A DNA stretch of 64,000 nt from Vespa crabro (lineage: Eukaryota > Arthropoda > Insecta > Hymenoptera > Vespidae), in the NCBI RefSeq assembly GCF_910589235.1, contig NC_060963.1:608501-672500 (forward strand), written 5' to 3'. How positions within the stretch are numbered: the first letter of the stretch is position 1; each line of letters begins with the position of its first letter. A program made the position numbers and the translations under genes. The notes beneath the pieces were generated by a model. The model saw only the letters and a program-made list of their open reading frames with translations. It was not told the origin of the DNA and did not search any database. Shown here in pieces: positions 12,320 to 25,593 of the stretch.

Positions 12320-14384
12320 GAGTCGTCCTGAATGGCAGTCCAAAGGTCTCTCCTTTCGGAGAGCCGGATGCTCTCTCGTCGTCGGGCGGACGTTTCGTGC
12401 CGTAATCCAGTTTATGAAACTCTGAACGTGGCGTACGTCTGCGTACTATGTACACACGCATTCTATTTCGTCGTTCTACACCGCGAATGGACAGGAAACG
12501 GTCCCGTCCTGAATGCTTCTGGAATTGGATTAAGACCGTTCAGAAAGCCGTACTACCGTTCAACCTCTCTCGCTAACTCTCTTCTCGTCAATGGCATACA
12601 AGATAGCCAAGAATATACTATATTCCGCCTACCTGTTACGCTGATTTCACGTAGAATCGGATCGTCTCGAAAGAATGATCAAAAAAAAAATTATGAAAAA
12701 TATGGGACCGATGAGCGAAAGAGAGAGAGAGAGAGGGGGGGGGGGAACAGGATGATAGAAAGAAGTGGGCGAGGGAAGGAGGGTACGAGAAGCGCTAATT
12801 AGACACCGCGCGCGAATACCCTGTCGGTATACTATATATCGAGGCGCCGTGATTATGGCTAACCGAGCTCTGAGTACGTGCTGCCGTGGAAGAAGAAGGA
12901 GGGTGATGAGAAAGAGAGAAAGACTAGGTACGTGCGCGGCTCATACGTGGGCTTCATTAACGGGCCGTGTTAATTAGTCGCAGATAGGCGATCGGACGTG
13001 GCTCGTACGGAGTGCGCCAGCAACCACACCGATCCTCCTTCTACCCCTCGTTCCTTCGGCCCGCGAGCCAGACCCAATAATTGTGCCCGGTAGTGGTCAG
13101 AAGGGAAAAACACACGTGAGCCTTGATTTTCATCGAGACCCTTGCCTTCCTCGAGGTCAAGCAAAAATCTTACCTCCGACAACGCTCGATCATTAACTCT
13201 TACTAATTAATGCTATGATTTAGGTACCACCCTGAGCCACGGCCTGGCAAATACCCACGTCTTTCCTTACGGACTCGGCTCTTATCACCGATTTACCTTG
13301 CTCCGAACGGAACGTAGTTTGAACCACCGACTTGTACCTTGAGTCTCGATTTATCTACGAGAAAAAGAAAGAGAAAACGTCCGCGTTCGTGGAACACCGA
13401 ATACAGGTAGAAACGTGGATCTATCGGGAACACGAGCTACGCTACCTATATCCGTGAGAGATAAAACGATGTCAATGTAGCCTGGGCTATACCTTTGAAA
13501 AGGTTCAACAATAGCTCTAATGAAACGCGACGTGACGTCGCTTACGCGGATTACGCTTTATAAGTAGTTTACGGATAAACGAAGCGAGGGAGACTCTTCT
13601 CTCGATTCGATGATAAAACCGACCTTGGTTGCGCGTTAAAAATGATATCCTCGTGTTCCGGAGATAGGAGCTCGATTAGCTCGCTTTAAATATGCGAGAC
13701 GCGAGAAATAGATCCAAACGAAGATATACGATAATGGTGATTATCCGGTAAAACCGTACATGCGATAATTCCACCGCGAGAAATAGCTACTTGTCGTTTT
13801 CTGGCTGGTACGAGTCAGAAAATCGAGAAGGAGTTGATTCGCCGAGGAAGGAATATGCGTGTTAATGCACCCAAGGGTTATTAAGTTAAAATTCATTAGC
13901 CAATGGTATGCGACGAGATAAGGATACTTACGGTAAAGCGTAAAAAAGAATTTTAGCTCGATTAAAGTGGCTGAAACGTTTCCCTTCCGATCAACCTACA
14001 TAACTATACGTATAATAAATGTGTCTTAACGCATATACAATATAAAATATACAAATATAATGCATATGATAAAAGAAAGTATCGAAGCGACACGTGGTGA
14101 GCGACACGCCTATCGACAAGCCGCTGCAGGTTGTTGGCCAAACGTCGACGCAATTAACATTAACCGATCGAAGGCGAGCTCGGCGTTAATTAACGAAATG
14201 AAACGAAACGAAACGTGGAGAGTGCGGGAAGTGATGCGAATGGTGGAAGAGCAAATGGATGGCGGTACCTTTCGTCTTCCTCTCTGCCAAGAAACGAGCT
14301 ATTTCTAACTCAGCTATTTAACAGTTTGCAGACTGTCGCCGTGCGTCAGGTAAGAGACAACCGACAGCGTCGAACCTTCTTCGT

Positions 14385-14389
14385 CTCTT

Positions 14390-14440
<51 letters not shown>
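14385..14440. repeat. (CT)n microsatellite
   Basis: CT run with one TTT interruption near 14402. Confidence 0.95.
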
Positions 14441-14444
<4 letters not shown>

Positions 14445-14995
14445 GTACCTGAGAAAGCACCGCCTGCCACGAATCAAGCTGATCTTTTGCGCTGGCGACG
14501 GCGGCGCAACTGTGTTCTCGTTCATTAAGACCTAAAGACTCCTTCCATGGACACATTTTTAAAGACCTACCAAGCTGATCTTTGCCGCGCTCTAACGACA
14601 AGAATTTAACGTCCGATGACCCCACCATTTCATCGGACAACGATCCAAATTTTAGAAATAAGCGTGAATTATGTTTTTAAAAGCGAATCGAAATAGAATG
14701 AAATTTCTGAAGGAGCACCTACATCTTAGAATCCAACTCGAAGGAGGTCCACCCGGGCTCGTTTCTTCAATGGAATGGTGGGCGATCCACCATGAATGGA
14801 GGTCATTTACTCGTATTCAGAGTCCACCGACTATATCGTGAACCTTTCATTGTGTCCAAAAGGACGAAGACTATAGCGGGACGAAGTCTATGATCCGACA
14901 AAGATTCAAGCGCGTAAGGACACGACACCGTGCTCGTGACGTCTCTCTTTCCTTCGTCCTTTTCTTTCTACGTTTCTTTCATCCTTCGTCTCCTT

Positions 14996-15018
14996 CTTTC
15001 TTTCTTTCCTTCCTTCCT

Positions 15019-15070
<52 letters not shown>
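14996..15070. repeat. (CTTT)n tetranucleotide repeat
   Basis: About 18 CTTT units with a short CCTT variant block near 15008-15020. Confidence 0.95.
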
Positions 15071-15696
15071 ACCGAATGAAAGGCTAGCCCGTGTCTCGGA
15101 TACTCTTCGAAAGATCACCTTGCTTCGAGTCTCTTGTATTATGACTCCGTTTAATCTTTCACTTCAACCCACATATGCGCATAGTGGTCCCTGTCGTTCT
15201 CAAGACGAACGTATCGCGTCTCTGACCGAATGAATGGCAATTAAAATAACCTTGGAATGAGTTAACTCGAAGGTCAAGAACCTTCGACACCGCTCGACTG
15301 TCGACCTCGAAGGATCGATTCTCGAGCATCAAAAGTCACACGATTACGTTTTACTTCGATTCTCATGGGATCTCGATGGAATTACGATCGACATAGTTTT
15401 GAATGAATTATCTTCGAATCGATCGTTTAACGCTTAACTCGAACTCGAATACAAATGGTCACGAAATATGTGACTGTAATAACGTCTATGTGACTCTCAT
15501 ATCGCATAATCAATGTGGTGAACTCAAAGACACGTCGCTTTCTCGTACACGTGCACAATATGAAACAAGTGGCAAGCAATGGCGGTCGTGCAACACGTGC
15601 TATTGTGCGTGTCGAGTAGCAAATAGAAAAAGATAAAGAGAAGAAAGAGAAGAGCAAAGCTCGGAGAGACCCCTCGGAGAAAAGGTTGTAAATCCC

Positions 15697-15698
<2 letters not shown>

Positions 15699-15759
<61 letters not shown>
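15699..15759. repeat. (GA)n microsatellite
   Basis: About 30 uninterrupted GA units, one of the longest dinucleotide runs in the window. Confidence 0.97.
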
Positions 15760-15760
<1 letters not shown>

Positions 15761-16994
15761 CTATCCTATGACACCCTCCCGCCCGTTCTCCCTCATTTCA
15801 TTGTGCATCGCGCTTACAATCTCCCTCGTTTCATGGCAAATCCTTCTTCTACGCGAAAGAGAGAACCCGCGGTGCTCGACGTGTGTGGCCAGGAATCGCA
15901 CGACTGGAAAGAGAATCGCGAGGTGCACCAACGAAATTCATCGTTCACGCCGATCCCACGCGGCCATTATAACGAGACCACGAGAAAGAGAGAATGAGAG
16001 AGAGAGAGAGAGAGAGAGAGAATAGCGGAGAGTCCGAGCTTCACGACGATGACGATCAAGATCCTGTGTGGACGACAACGACGACCTCGTTAAGCGGCTC
16101 CCGGTGGATATAATATTATTAGGTGTGGCTCGCTACTTATGTACCGCTTTTACAAGAGATCCGAGCATACATAAATACTTCTTCCCGTTCGGTCGACTGC
16201 CGGACAATCGCGAGGGATAAAACTCGCTCTCTCTAAATCTTCTCCACGAGTATTCAAAGGTCACGCTGCTGACTGCCGCTCTTTCTTGCAACTCTTGTCC
16301 TATCGTTGCCTTAAATCATAAGTCTATAGAATTACGAACGAGTCGCATGTTCCTACCACCAGAACCACCACTACTACTCCACTACTTCCTACTACTACTA
16401 CTACTACTACTATCACTACGATTACTACTAGCTAATATCCTTGTTAAAATACACCGTTAAAAGATCTTTTTCCTCAGGAGGATGAATATGCGACGAGTAT
16501 CTCCCTTTTTGTGAAACAAAGACGTTCCTTCGACTTTGTGATCTTCTTGACGTTAAAAGACTATTATAACAGAAAGAAACCTATAGTTTTCCAGAAATAC
16601 CGGCCGAGTCAATTCTCCAATCGACCCTTGTTACTTAAAGAGGAGGATCCAAGAACCAAGCAAGGTGGTCGTGACTCAGGAGGGATGGGGGATGGGTAGG
16701 AAAGGATCGGCCAGTGACTACACCCTCGATCGTTTTCTGGACACGAGGGATCGATTTATTATCGGCAAGGTGGCAGATAGCTCGTTCGAATGTCTTATGG
16801 GGGTCCTTAATCGATGCTCCAGGCACGCGCCATGTGTTAGTCGCACTTTCGATGATGCATCGATCCATTTCTCGAACAAGAAGAAGAGAACAAATTTTGC
16901 TAATGTCAAACAAAAGCACCATGAAAACGTAGAGCACTCGAAAATGATTTATTGATTAGAAAAATCATTAATGAGTTCGAATTTGAAGGAAAAC

Positions 16995-17000
<6 letters not shown>

Positions 17001-17026
<26 letters not shown>

Positions 17027-17027
17027 A
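17001..17027. repeat. (GT)n microsatellite
   Basis: About 13 GT units preceded by a short AT run. Confidence 0.95.
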
Positions 17028-19617
17028 TACCGAGCGAAAGTTATTCTTATACGCGAAAGTAATTCCCAAGGCTCTGTCCGAAGATTGGCCTTAACGACAC
17101 CGGAAGAGACCATCGAAGGTGAACCTATTGTCAGAGTTAAAGGAACGTGCAACGTCATCGTGATATCGCTTTTTGAATCAGTGAAACAGCTGACAGTCAC
17201 CTGAAGTGTCGGATCGGTTACCGTGTCGTTGAAAGTATAAAAATCAAACATAGAACACACGGCCCGAGGAAAGAGCTAACCAAGTTCGATAAATTTCCAT
17301 CATCCAGGGAACCTGACAGTTGTGGGTAGAAATGAGTTTGAAGTTCGAGTTCGTGTCGTACCTTCCTTCCTTCCTTTTTCTCATCAGGGTCGCCACATGG
17401 TGCAATTAAAAACGGCGCCGAGGTTCTCTTTGTGCCACGCGCCCGAAAAGTGCCATATGGTTCTTCCGCACCCTCCTTTGCTCTTCTCGCTTTTCCGAAA
17501 GTCGACGAATCGATTGGTAAAAGATATGGGTTCTCGATGCACCTTCGGGAAGAGCAATTTTCACGAACGATATTATTATTCGTTTCTGTCGGATAAAAAC
17601 GTGCTGCTTCCTCAATTTATTCGTGATCCTATAAAGAAAATTTGCAAATAATTAATACGCAATTAGATTGGCATTCGTATCGATATAATATGAATGAATA
17701 GTATAAATCAACCTTTCAAAAAATAAGAATAATATAAATTTCACGAGTAAAGTGATTTTATATGGCGTCGATTGAAATCGCCTTATAATTATTCATTTTC
17801 ATTCCTATACGTTTAACCGATCGAACGTTTACTAGAGTTCGCAAAGGTACGAGAAGGAATAATCCATCGAGCTCGAATCTAAATCTCTCACGAAGGCCAT
17901 AAAAGTACGACTGCGAAGGAAGGTTCGTGAGGTGGACGTACAGCGGTGCATCACCTGTCCAAACGATTTCATACAAGATATCCAAGACTTTCCTTTAGCA
18001 GGAGTACGCTCTCTTCCTGCGGATATACTCCGTGGACAACCCTTTACGTCAGTGACTATCTAATCGAGAATCTCGCATGGAAATTCTGACTGAGGAAGAA
18101 AGCTCTGACCTTTCGGGCGACCGAGGCTAAAGAATGGAAGACCGCAAGACGATTTCCGCGCGTAAAGACCGTTAACTGTGATCGCGTTGCCGTAAGGCAC
18201 GCTACTTAGAATAATTTCTGCGTTTCTGTTCCAACGTTTTACGACCCCGCCCCTCTTTCTCTTCCTATCCTTTATCTACCAACCGTTAACTTCACGAAAT
18301 TCATTTCCATGAAAGTGAGAGGTTAAAACGTTTACGTAATTTCCTTCGCTTATTGTCGTCGTTTAAACGATCAAATAATCAGAAACTTTCGAATATTAAA
18401 ATGAAACCGTTTCTCCCACGATTCTCCACCTATGAAGATTGAACGATTCGCTTACTCTTGGAAATGAACGAAAGTAAAAAGATATAAAAAGAGTCTCTTT
18501 GGGATAGTCCTTGAAAAAAAAAAAAAAAAAAAAAAAAAAACGATGGGATCGTCCAATCCACGCGTTGATCCATCGAAACGTACGTACCTAATCCATTCAA
18601 TGAAACGTGGGATCTTCCTAGATATTCTTTAGCTTTTTTTCTTTCTTTTTCTTTTTCCTTCGAGTTTCCTGGATTACTGAAGAAAAAAATCTTACTGTTT
18701 GGAAAGGAATAGTCGAGGTGTAAAGAGGTAAGAAATCTTGCGTAAAAATCTGAAAGGATTGCCAAAGTCTAACGCGTTGACGAAGAAGCGACAGGAACGA
18801 TCCTTCCAAGATATCGTGGATAAAAAGGAATGAGAGAGATACGGAAAGAAGGTTCCCATGCAAAGAGTCCATACTTTCTTGGTAGAATGCAAGAGAAGGG
18901 AGGGTAAAGAAGAAAAAAAAAAAAGAGAGAAAAAAAAAAAGAAAAATACGTAGAATGGAAAAAGGTTTCCAGGATTCGGGTAACTCTGTGGGAAAGGACC
19001 GAAGGAATACACATCCTTTCCAGTGCTCCAGTATTATTCGCGACGACAATGGACCCTCAAGGACGCGTCGCTTCAAAAACCCAAGCATCCTCGGTGTCCT
19101 GGAAAGAAAACTAATCGGACGAATTAAAAGGGAATCTCTTACCCTTTCTTCGTGCGACGAGAAACAGATTTCACGGTACCTGCCGACACGAGAATAGCCC
19201 GACTCGAGCTATAAACACGGACAATGCACGTACGAGGATATTTATTTGTGGAGTATTTCATTTTAGAACCTGACGAACGTAAAGCGGAAAAAGAAACAAA
19301 AAAAAAAAAAACAAAAAAACAAAAAAAAAAAAAGAGGGAAAAAAGAAAAAAGGACGCAAAAAGAAAACAACGAAATTATGTTGTCGACGTTATACATGTA
19401 ATAATTTAATAATAACTATAATAACACCGTTGAAGAAATCCTGGTTAGAAAGATCAATCAAGAAAGATCTCCATCGGAGCGTGACGTGTTAGATTCTAAC
19501 CTCCTTTTAAAAGCCGCAGCGGTCGTAAAATACGCTTCCTGTGCTACCTTTTTTTTTCTCTCGATAGTTTGCTAAACGTTTCTGTCGATTTGAAATTCCC
19601 CGTTGAAATTCTCCAGT

Positions 19618-19619
<2 letters not shown>

Positions 19620-19666
<47 letters not shown>
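19620..19666. repeat. (GA)n microsatellite
   Basis: About 23 uninterrupted GA units. Confidence 0.95.
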
Positions 19667-19667
<1 letters not shown>

Positions 19668-21117
19668 GGAGAAAGACCTTTCCGAAATCAGGTGTGGCCG
19701 GCGGTCCCTTTACGTTTATCCGACGCGCATAGGTGTCGCAGCGTTGTCAGGGAACGAGACGACAAAGGGTCCGTATCCGCGTAAAAGCGAACTTGTCGCG
19801 CACGATAGACAGCGGAGGCGGCGAAACTTCAGAGAAACTTTAAAGAGAAAGAGAGAGTAGTCTCTCTTTCCACAGTGGACCGACTCGTCCTCCTCGCGCG
19901 GACGAATCTGCGAGGAAGAGAACGCGATCCCTCGCGCTACGCGCCGCCACGCCGTTTCGCGATGCGTGCAAGTCCGAAAAAAAAACTTGTCAACAAGGAG
20001 ACGAGAGGAAAAAGTAAAAGAGAGTGGACGAGAGATTAGCAGCCGGTCCAACCCGATAAAAAGCGGTCCACTGGCGGAATAATGTGCCTGGCTACCGAGG
20101 ACCTCTTTGCCAGGAATGCGAGACGTTTCTGCCTTAAATATGTCCACGCGAGGAGAGTCCACGAATTTGTTCTTGAATTCGAACCAACGTTATATCATAC
20201 AACACTTATAACCACGTGTAATTATCAATACATTTTATCAATAGTTTTTCATTTCTTTTTTATTCGTTCACTATTAAAGTATTTATCTACTTAGCGATCA
20301 AACGCTAATGTATTTTCTATGCACACCATAACTTTATTCTCGCGGTGCTAAAAGGATATAAACATCTTGTAAGGCTGTAATAACGAAGGGAAAAAGAGAG
20401 AGAAAGAGAGGGCTGGAAGGGGGAATGAAAAAGATAAAAAGAGATGTCGCGAAAGAATTTTTCGATAAAAGAAACTCTAAGTCTATTATTCGATCAGGTT
20501 GACAAACGACGAATAGAAAAGAAAATCGTTGCGTTCTTTCGACGCGTTCTACTGCACGAGAACGTCCTTTCGAAAGGAACTAAATGTAAGAGAAGTATTC
20601 TCAGCGTGAAAAAGAAAGAAAGTACCAGAGACGTGGAAGAGAAGGACAGCTTCCTCGAAATGTAAACACGATAAAATCAACAAGGTAAGAAAGGCGGAGG
20701 GTAAGAGAAGAAAAGAGAAGAAGAGACCGAGATAATTCTCGATAGCACGACGACACGACGATCGAGAATCGTAAGCTAAGATTCTTCTATCCATTCTTGC
20801 GAAGACTTTTCAGGCTCTTTTATTATTCAATGAAAGAGGATATTCGAGCGAACGGTCGATAGTAAGAGACGTCTCTCTAAGAGTATAGTTCTTTCTGTCT
20901 ATGTGTCCGATCTTTTAGGAACGTATGTGTGTACGTGTAAGTAAGTACGTCCAAGTTTCTATGGAAAACGTAAGGTGCAGGGCATTGTCGCGAGCGCATG
21001 AATGGACGAAAGAATGGGACCTGGAACAAGTGTACCGGCCCACAATGCCGAGAATGCGAGGAATCCCAAGTGATTTATGGAGTTGGGCTCGGTGAGCCTA
21101 TCGACCAGCAAGCTCGT

Positions 21118-21119
21118 CG

Positions 21120-21159
<40 letters not shown>

Positions 21160-21160
21160 A
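21118..21160. repeat. (GAC)n trinucleotide repeat
   Basis: About 14 GAC units. Readable as poly-Asp, poly-Arg or poly-Thr on plus, but no exon boundaries or conserved flanks support coding use. Confidence 0.92.
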
Positions 21161-24100
21161 CGAAGGTCTCTCGAGCACCCACGCCTTCGGGGTATCTTCC
21201 GTCCTTGGTGCCAATTATCGATTCGCCGGACTTTCATAAATCGCAATTCGTTAATTCCCTCGTCGCCGAATCGCCTCCCGGCGATCCGAAAATACGAACG
21301 TTCCACTCGAGATCCATGTTCCACGAGCATTGTTCGTGAATTATGTTCTGGTAACGAAGTCGAAGCCTCCAAATTCACCGGTTAATGATTCTTCCACGAA
21401 ACGAGCTCCCAGTCAGTTCTTTAGATCAAAACATTCTGTAGATCGGAAACATTGATAAAGGTATCGGTGTATTATTATCGTTATTCACGATCGTACAATT
21501 TTCGACGATTCTTCAAAATTTTTCACTTGGGTACGAAAGATCAGCACAATATGGAATGCGGATTCTTCTCAAGCCTATATCGAGAATCCGTACAATGCCT
21601 TTTATAATTGTCGATACCTCTGACCGAGGATGGTGCTGCCAGTGCAGCCTCGAGGTTTTCGTTACTTCGATGAATGAGCCCATTATTCGCTTCTTTTACG
21701 CCCGCAGGCCTCTTGGACGCGCCATGTATACGAAGCGTTCCCGAAGTCGGATTACTTTATGGAGTTTCTCGAGTATCTCGTGCCTAGCCCGTGTTACCTG
21801 AACGATCTTCTTTCCTTTCCGACCTAGAAGACATGTCCTTTTCTCTTCTCTCCGTGTACGATCCGACGCGATCCGTATGCACGATGTCACGTAGCTCTAT
21901 CAATCTTTCGAAAATAGATGGTCATTAATCTTTCAAACATTAATTTCCTTAAGTAAACTCTTCCATGAGATATTTCTAAACGAACGAGAGTATCTATATT
22001 AAATCGAATAGACAAAAATATACTTAACGGGATAAGGCACAAATTTTAAATTAAAAATCATAATTTTCGAATACAAAGAGAGAATGTCTCAGAAAAACTT
22101 TTCCAAAAAAATATATACCAACGGCGAGAAAAGAAAAAATGTACTTCAGAATCCAAGAGAATCGTTGAAAATCCAAAGACTAGATCCACCCCGTGGCCAA
22201 TGATGAATAGACCGATTCTAAAAATGGGACTAACCAAAAAAAAAGGAAAAAAAAGGGAAAAGAAAAAACGAGAAAAGAGAGAGAGAGAGGGAGAGAGAGA
22301 GAGAGAGAGAGGAGCACGCACACAGAAGCGTAGCCGCGTTCACGTTGCTACGAGGCGCGCAACCATGCTCGAGAGTCCTTCACAATAAATCTCAGAGCCG
22401 AGGTCCTGTTTTCGTCCCTGGGCACTCGAGCGTGCCGACTAAATCTCCGAGATACAAAGGATTTTATAAAGTAGGTGGAACTTATAAAGTGACCTTTTAT
22501 GAAGCCGATGAATGAACGTGTCACGCGAACCACCCGACGTGATTCCATTTAGATTTTTCAATTTTCATTTTCCTCGTCGCTTCCCAAAACGGACCATCCT
22601 CCTGCGTGTGTGAATCTTATAAAGCCAAAAAAATCGTTGAACTTGTTCGTGCTACCGAACGCGTCATTGGGCGTGGCACATTAACATTTTAAATACCGTT
22701 GACAAGCAAGTCGCATCGGCACGGTCGCATCACCAATAATTTTTTCTTTTTTTTCTTTCTTTCTTCGAAATCAATTTATTAAAAATATCTATAAGGATTG
22801 TACGTAGAAGGCTCTTTATTCTTGTGTACGTAGAAAACGACGCTTGAAAGAAGGCCCGATACTATGCTCGGCTTTAAATCGTAGTGCCTAGAATTACGTC
22901 GTTCGAGGAGCAGCAATAACCGTTGTTGTGGGAGCGAATCGTGATGAGCGAAATCGGATCAGAAAAGGTTAAGAGACGAGATCGCTGGGATATATACATT
23001 TTCTACAGGTGGTGCTTCGATCCGCAAAGAGGAAAGAGTTCTCGGGTCATTCAGGAATAACGGACCAGCAATGACATCTCTTCGATCTCTCGACGGAATG
23101 ACGTGACCCCTGATCGGTCATCGGACGATCCGACATCGGACTTAACCTCCGCGATTCCGCGTAGCTCCTCCATCCTCTTCGTTCATTGTTCTCATGCCGG
23201 CAATTCTCAGAACCCCTTGCGAAGTGACGAGCGAAACACTTCTCCGCGGCGATCATTCTCAAAGCGTGTTCCTCGTTGACGAACCACCGGTAGAAGGCTC
23301 CTCATCGTTTTTATAATATTTGGAAGACAAAAAAAAAAGAAAAGAAAAAAAAAAGAAGAAGAGATAAATTTTAATTAATGACTATTGAAGAAGATACGAA
23401 AGGTTTATCAAGAAAATCAATGACATTTGCAACGATCATGAAAATTCCAATCGTACCTGTTAACGAATTCTAACGAGTGAAGTCAAGAGATATACAAGAC
23501 ATTGCCATTTGGTTGGACAGCAAAGAATGGAGATTCCACGTTCGACTAACCTAACGAGAGAAACGTCTTGGTACCGTGGAAAAGGATCCGGCTGGCGGGG
23601 GCCAAGGATCATCGCCGCGAAGAAGGACATACCGTACGCGCCGTGAAACTTTCCGACGCGATCCGAAAGCACGGGAGGGCATGGGAGGGCGTGACTGGAA
23701 AGAACCGAAGCGCTCTACATCTACTACGCTGGCAGCTCGGTTGCCCCAGTGGCCGGTCTCGCCGGAACGTCGTACGGTACTCGTCGTTTTCACAACGCTC
23801 GGCAACATCCCCGAGACATGGACAGAGAAAAAGAGAGAACAGAGTAGAGAGCCCAATGGTAATGACACCTGATACTCGAGAGCGTCCCGACGAACGCGTG
23901 ACCCGGAAACCGACCCGAGGCCATTTTTCGAGTTCTCCTTGTTCGAAAGAGAAAGAAAGAGAAGAGAACGACGTTCCCCTGCGATCTAGATGCTCCTTTC
24001 TCTCTTCTCTCTCTCTCTCTCTCTCTCTCCCTCTCTCTACCTCTCTCTACCTCTCTCTACCTCTTTCTCGTCTCTGAGTAACGTCGTCGGCAGAGGAAGC

Positions 24101-24452
24101 CCGTACGTAAACACACAGAGACGCGAACACACAGACGCACACGTACTTACACACAAAGAATCGAGCGAGATTAGAGGGACGACGGGTCTCGGCTACGATC
24201 GTTCCGGGCTCTCCTCTCCTCGTCGAGGTCAAGCCGCTTTGGGGCATCGTGCTAACCACGCCGGTGGATCCTTCTCTACCCGGAAATGCTTTCGATCGCG
24301 CGCGCGTCTTTCAAGCTTCTCCGACTACTACTACGTGGCTGAACTCTAACGCTTCTTCTTTAAGTTGGTACGCGAAACATACGTCGACGACTCTTAGTCG
24401 ATTTTCATTTTTATGCATTTTCTTTTTATCGCGTAAACGACGATGAAAGAGA

Positions 24453-24453
24453 G

Positions 24454-24491
<38 letters not shown>
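24453..24491. repeat. Compound (CG)n-(GA)n tract
   Basis: Alternating CG run (about 24453-24469) directly joined to about 11 GA units. Confidence 0.92.
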
Positions 24492-25541
24492 CATTTGTCA
24501 TTTATAGATGGTACACTATTCCGATGTATTTTATATAAGACTTAAATCGCGTATCATAAGCTGTCGAGACTTATAGATCGTCCCATTATATATCTCGCCT
24601 CGACGATCAAAAAGTCGATCTCTCGGTGGAACAGAGATAGGACTCAATCTTCTTGCTTTAAGATCGATCCGCCTGGTGCGGCCGTTCCTCGATCATCGTA
24701 GGTAGGATCTCAAAGGTATCGCGGAGGCACACGACTTCCTTCCTCAATTCTCGTGGCAATCAGAGCGCGATTTCTGCCCTCCCATAGACACAACGGGCAA
24801 TTAGTTGGACGAGCCTGTATCGGGGTGTATCGAGCGATCGGCACGCCGACTGGCGTCCCGCTGCCGTTCGTGATTTATGCGGCATTGTCTTCTGCCTCGT
24901 GGCAACGGTCCTACAGCTCTCGACCGCTCGAATCCGTCCGTCTTTACTATACCACGTCCTCTTCCCTTCCATTCCCTACTCTTCTTCTTCTTTAACTTCT
25001 CTCTTCCAGCACCTTCCTTGGGATCGCAGGCTCTTGATATTGCGGTTGCACGGTATCGAGATTCGAACAGCCGAACAGTCGACTCGCTTCTACGCGTGAC
25101 CAACTTGATTCTCTCGCCTCCTCCTTCTTATCTTGCTCTCTTTCTCTTTCTCGCGCCCGCGCGCTATGTTTTACTCTACGTTGGCGCTGGTACCAAGGAG
25201 GAGCTCGTCGCGGCGTAACCTCATTAGTCGCCTGATGTCTTTCTTAATTGCCCGCCTTCCTTCCTGCCGTTTATTTATTGGCGCCGATCGCGATCACCAT
25301 GGTCGCATCTTCTACGAAGAAAACCTCTGCTTTGCTCTCTCTCTCTCTCTCTCTTGCTCCCTACTTTTTTTCTTTCCTTTCAACCGCTTCATCGCATCTT
25401 GAGAACGATTTATTCATCCAACCGATTCATTCCTACGTTGATCGTATCGAACGAGTGCGAATAAAATATCGAAAATTGGTTTAATACAATTCGCTCGATT
25501 GGACAAATTTTTAATGAATTTTCTTGGGCAAATATTTTCTA

Positions 25542-25545
<4 letters not shown>

Positions 25546-25589
<44 letters not shown>
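25546..25589. repeat. (GA)n microsatellite
   Basis: About 22 uninterrupted GA units. Confidence 0.95.

Positions 25590-25593
<4 letters not shown>

Larger units (their letters stand above)
9001..18500. other. Non-coding, repeat-rich block 2
   Basis: No supportable gene. The long frames at 9684-10261 and 10497-11195 are products of (GAA)n, (GGAA)n and (CT)n tracts and show no protein-family signature. Repeats not listed separately: (CT)n 10804-10824, (GA)n 12127-12152 and 12297-12322, (TAG)n about 12221-12252, G-run near 12734-12747, (GA)n 15994-16021, ACT/ACC-rich 16351-16415. The stretch 13,200-14,300 holds no repeat or gene that I can identify. Confidence 0.6.
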
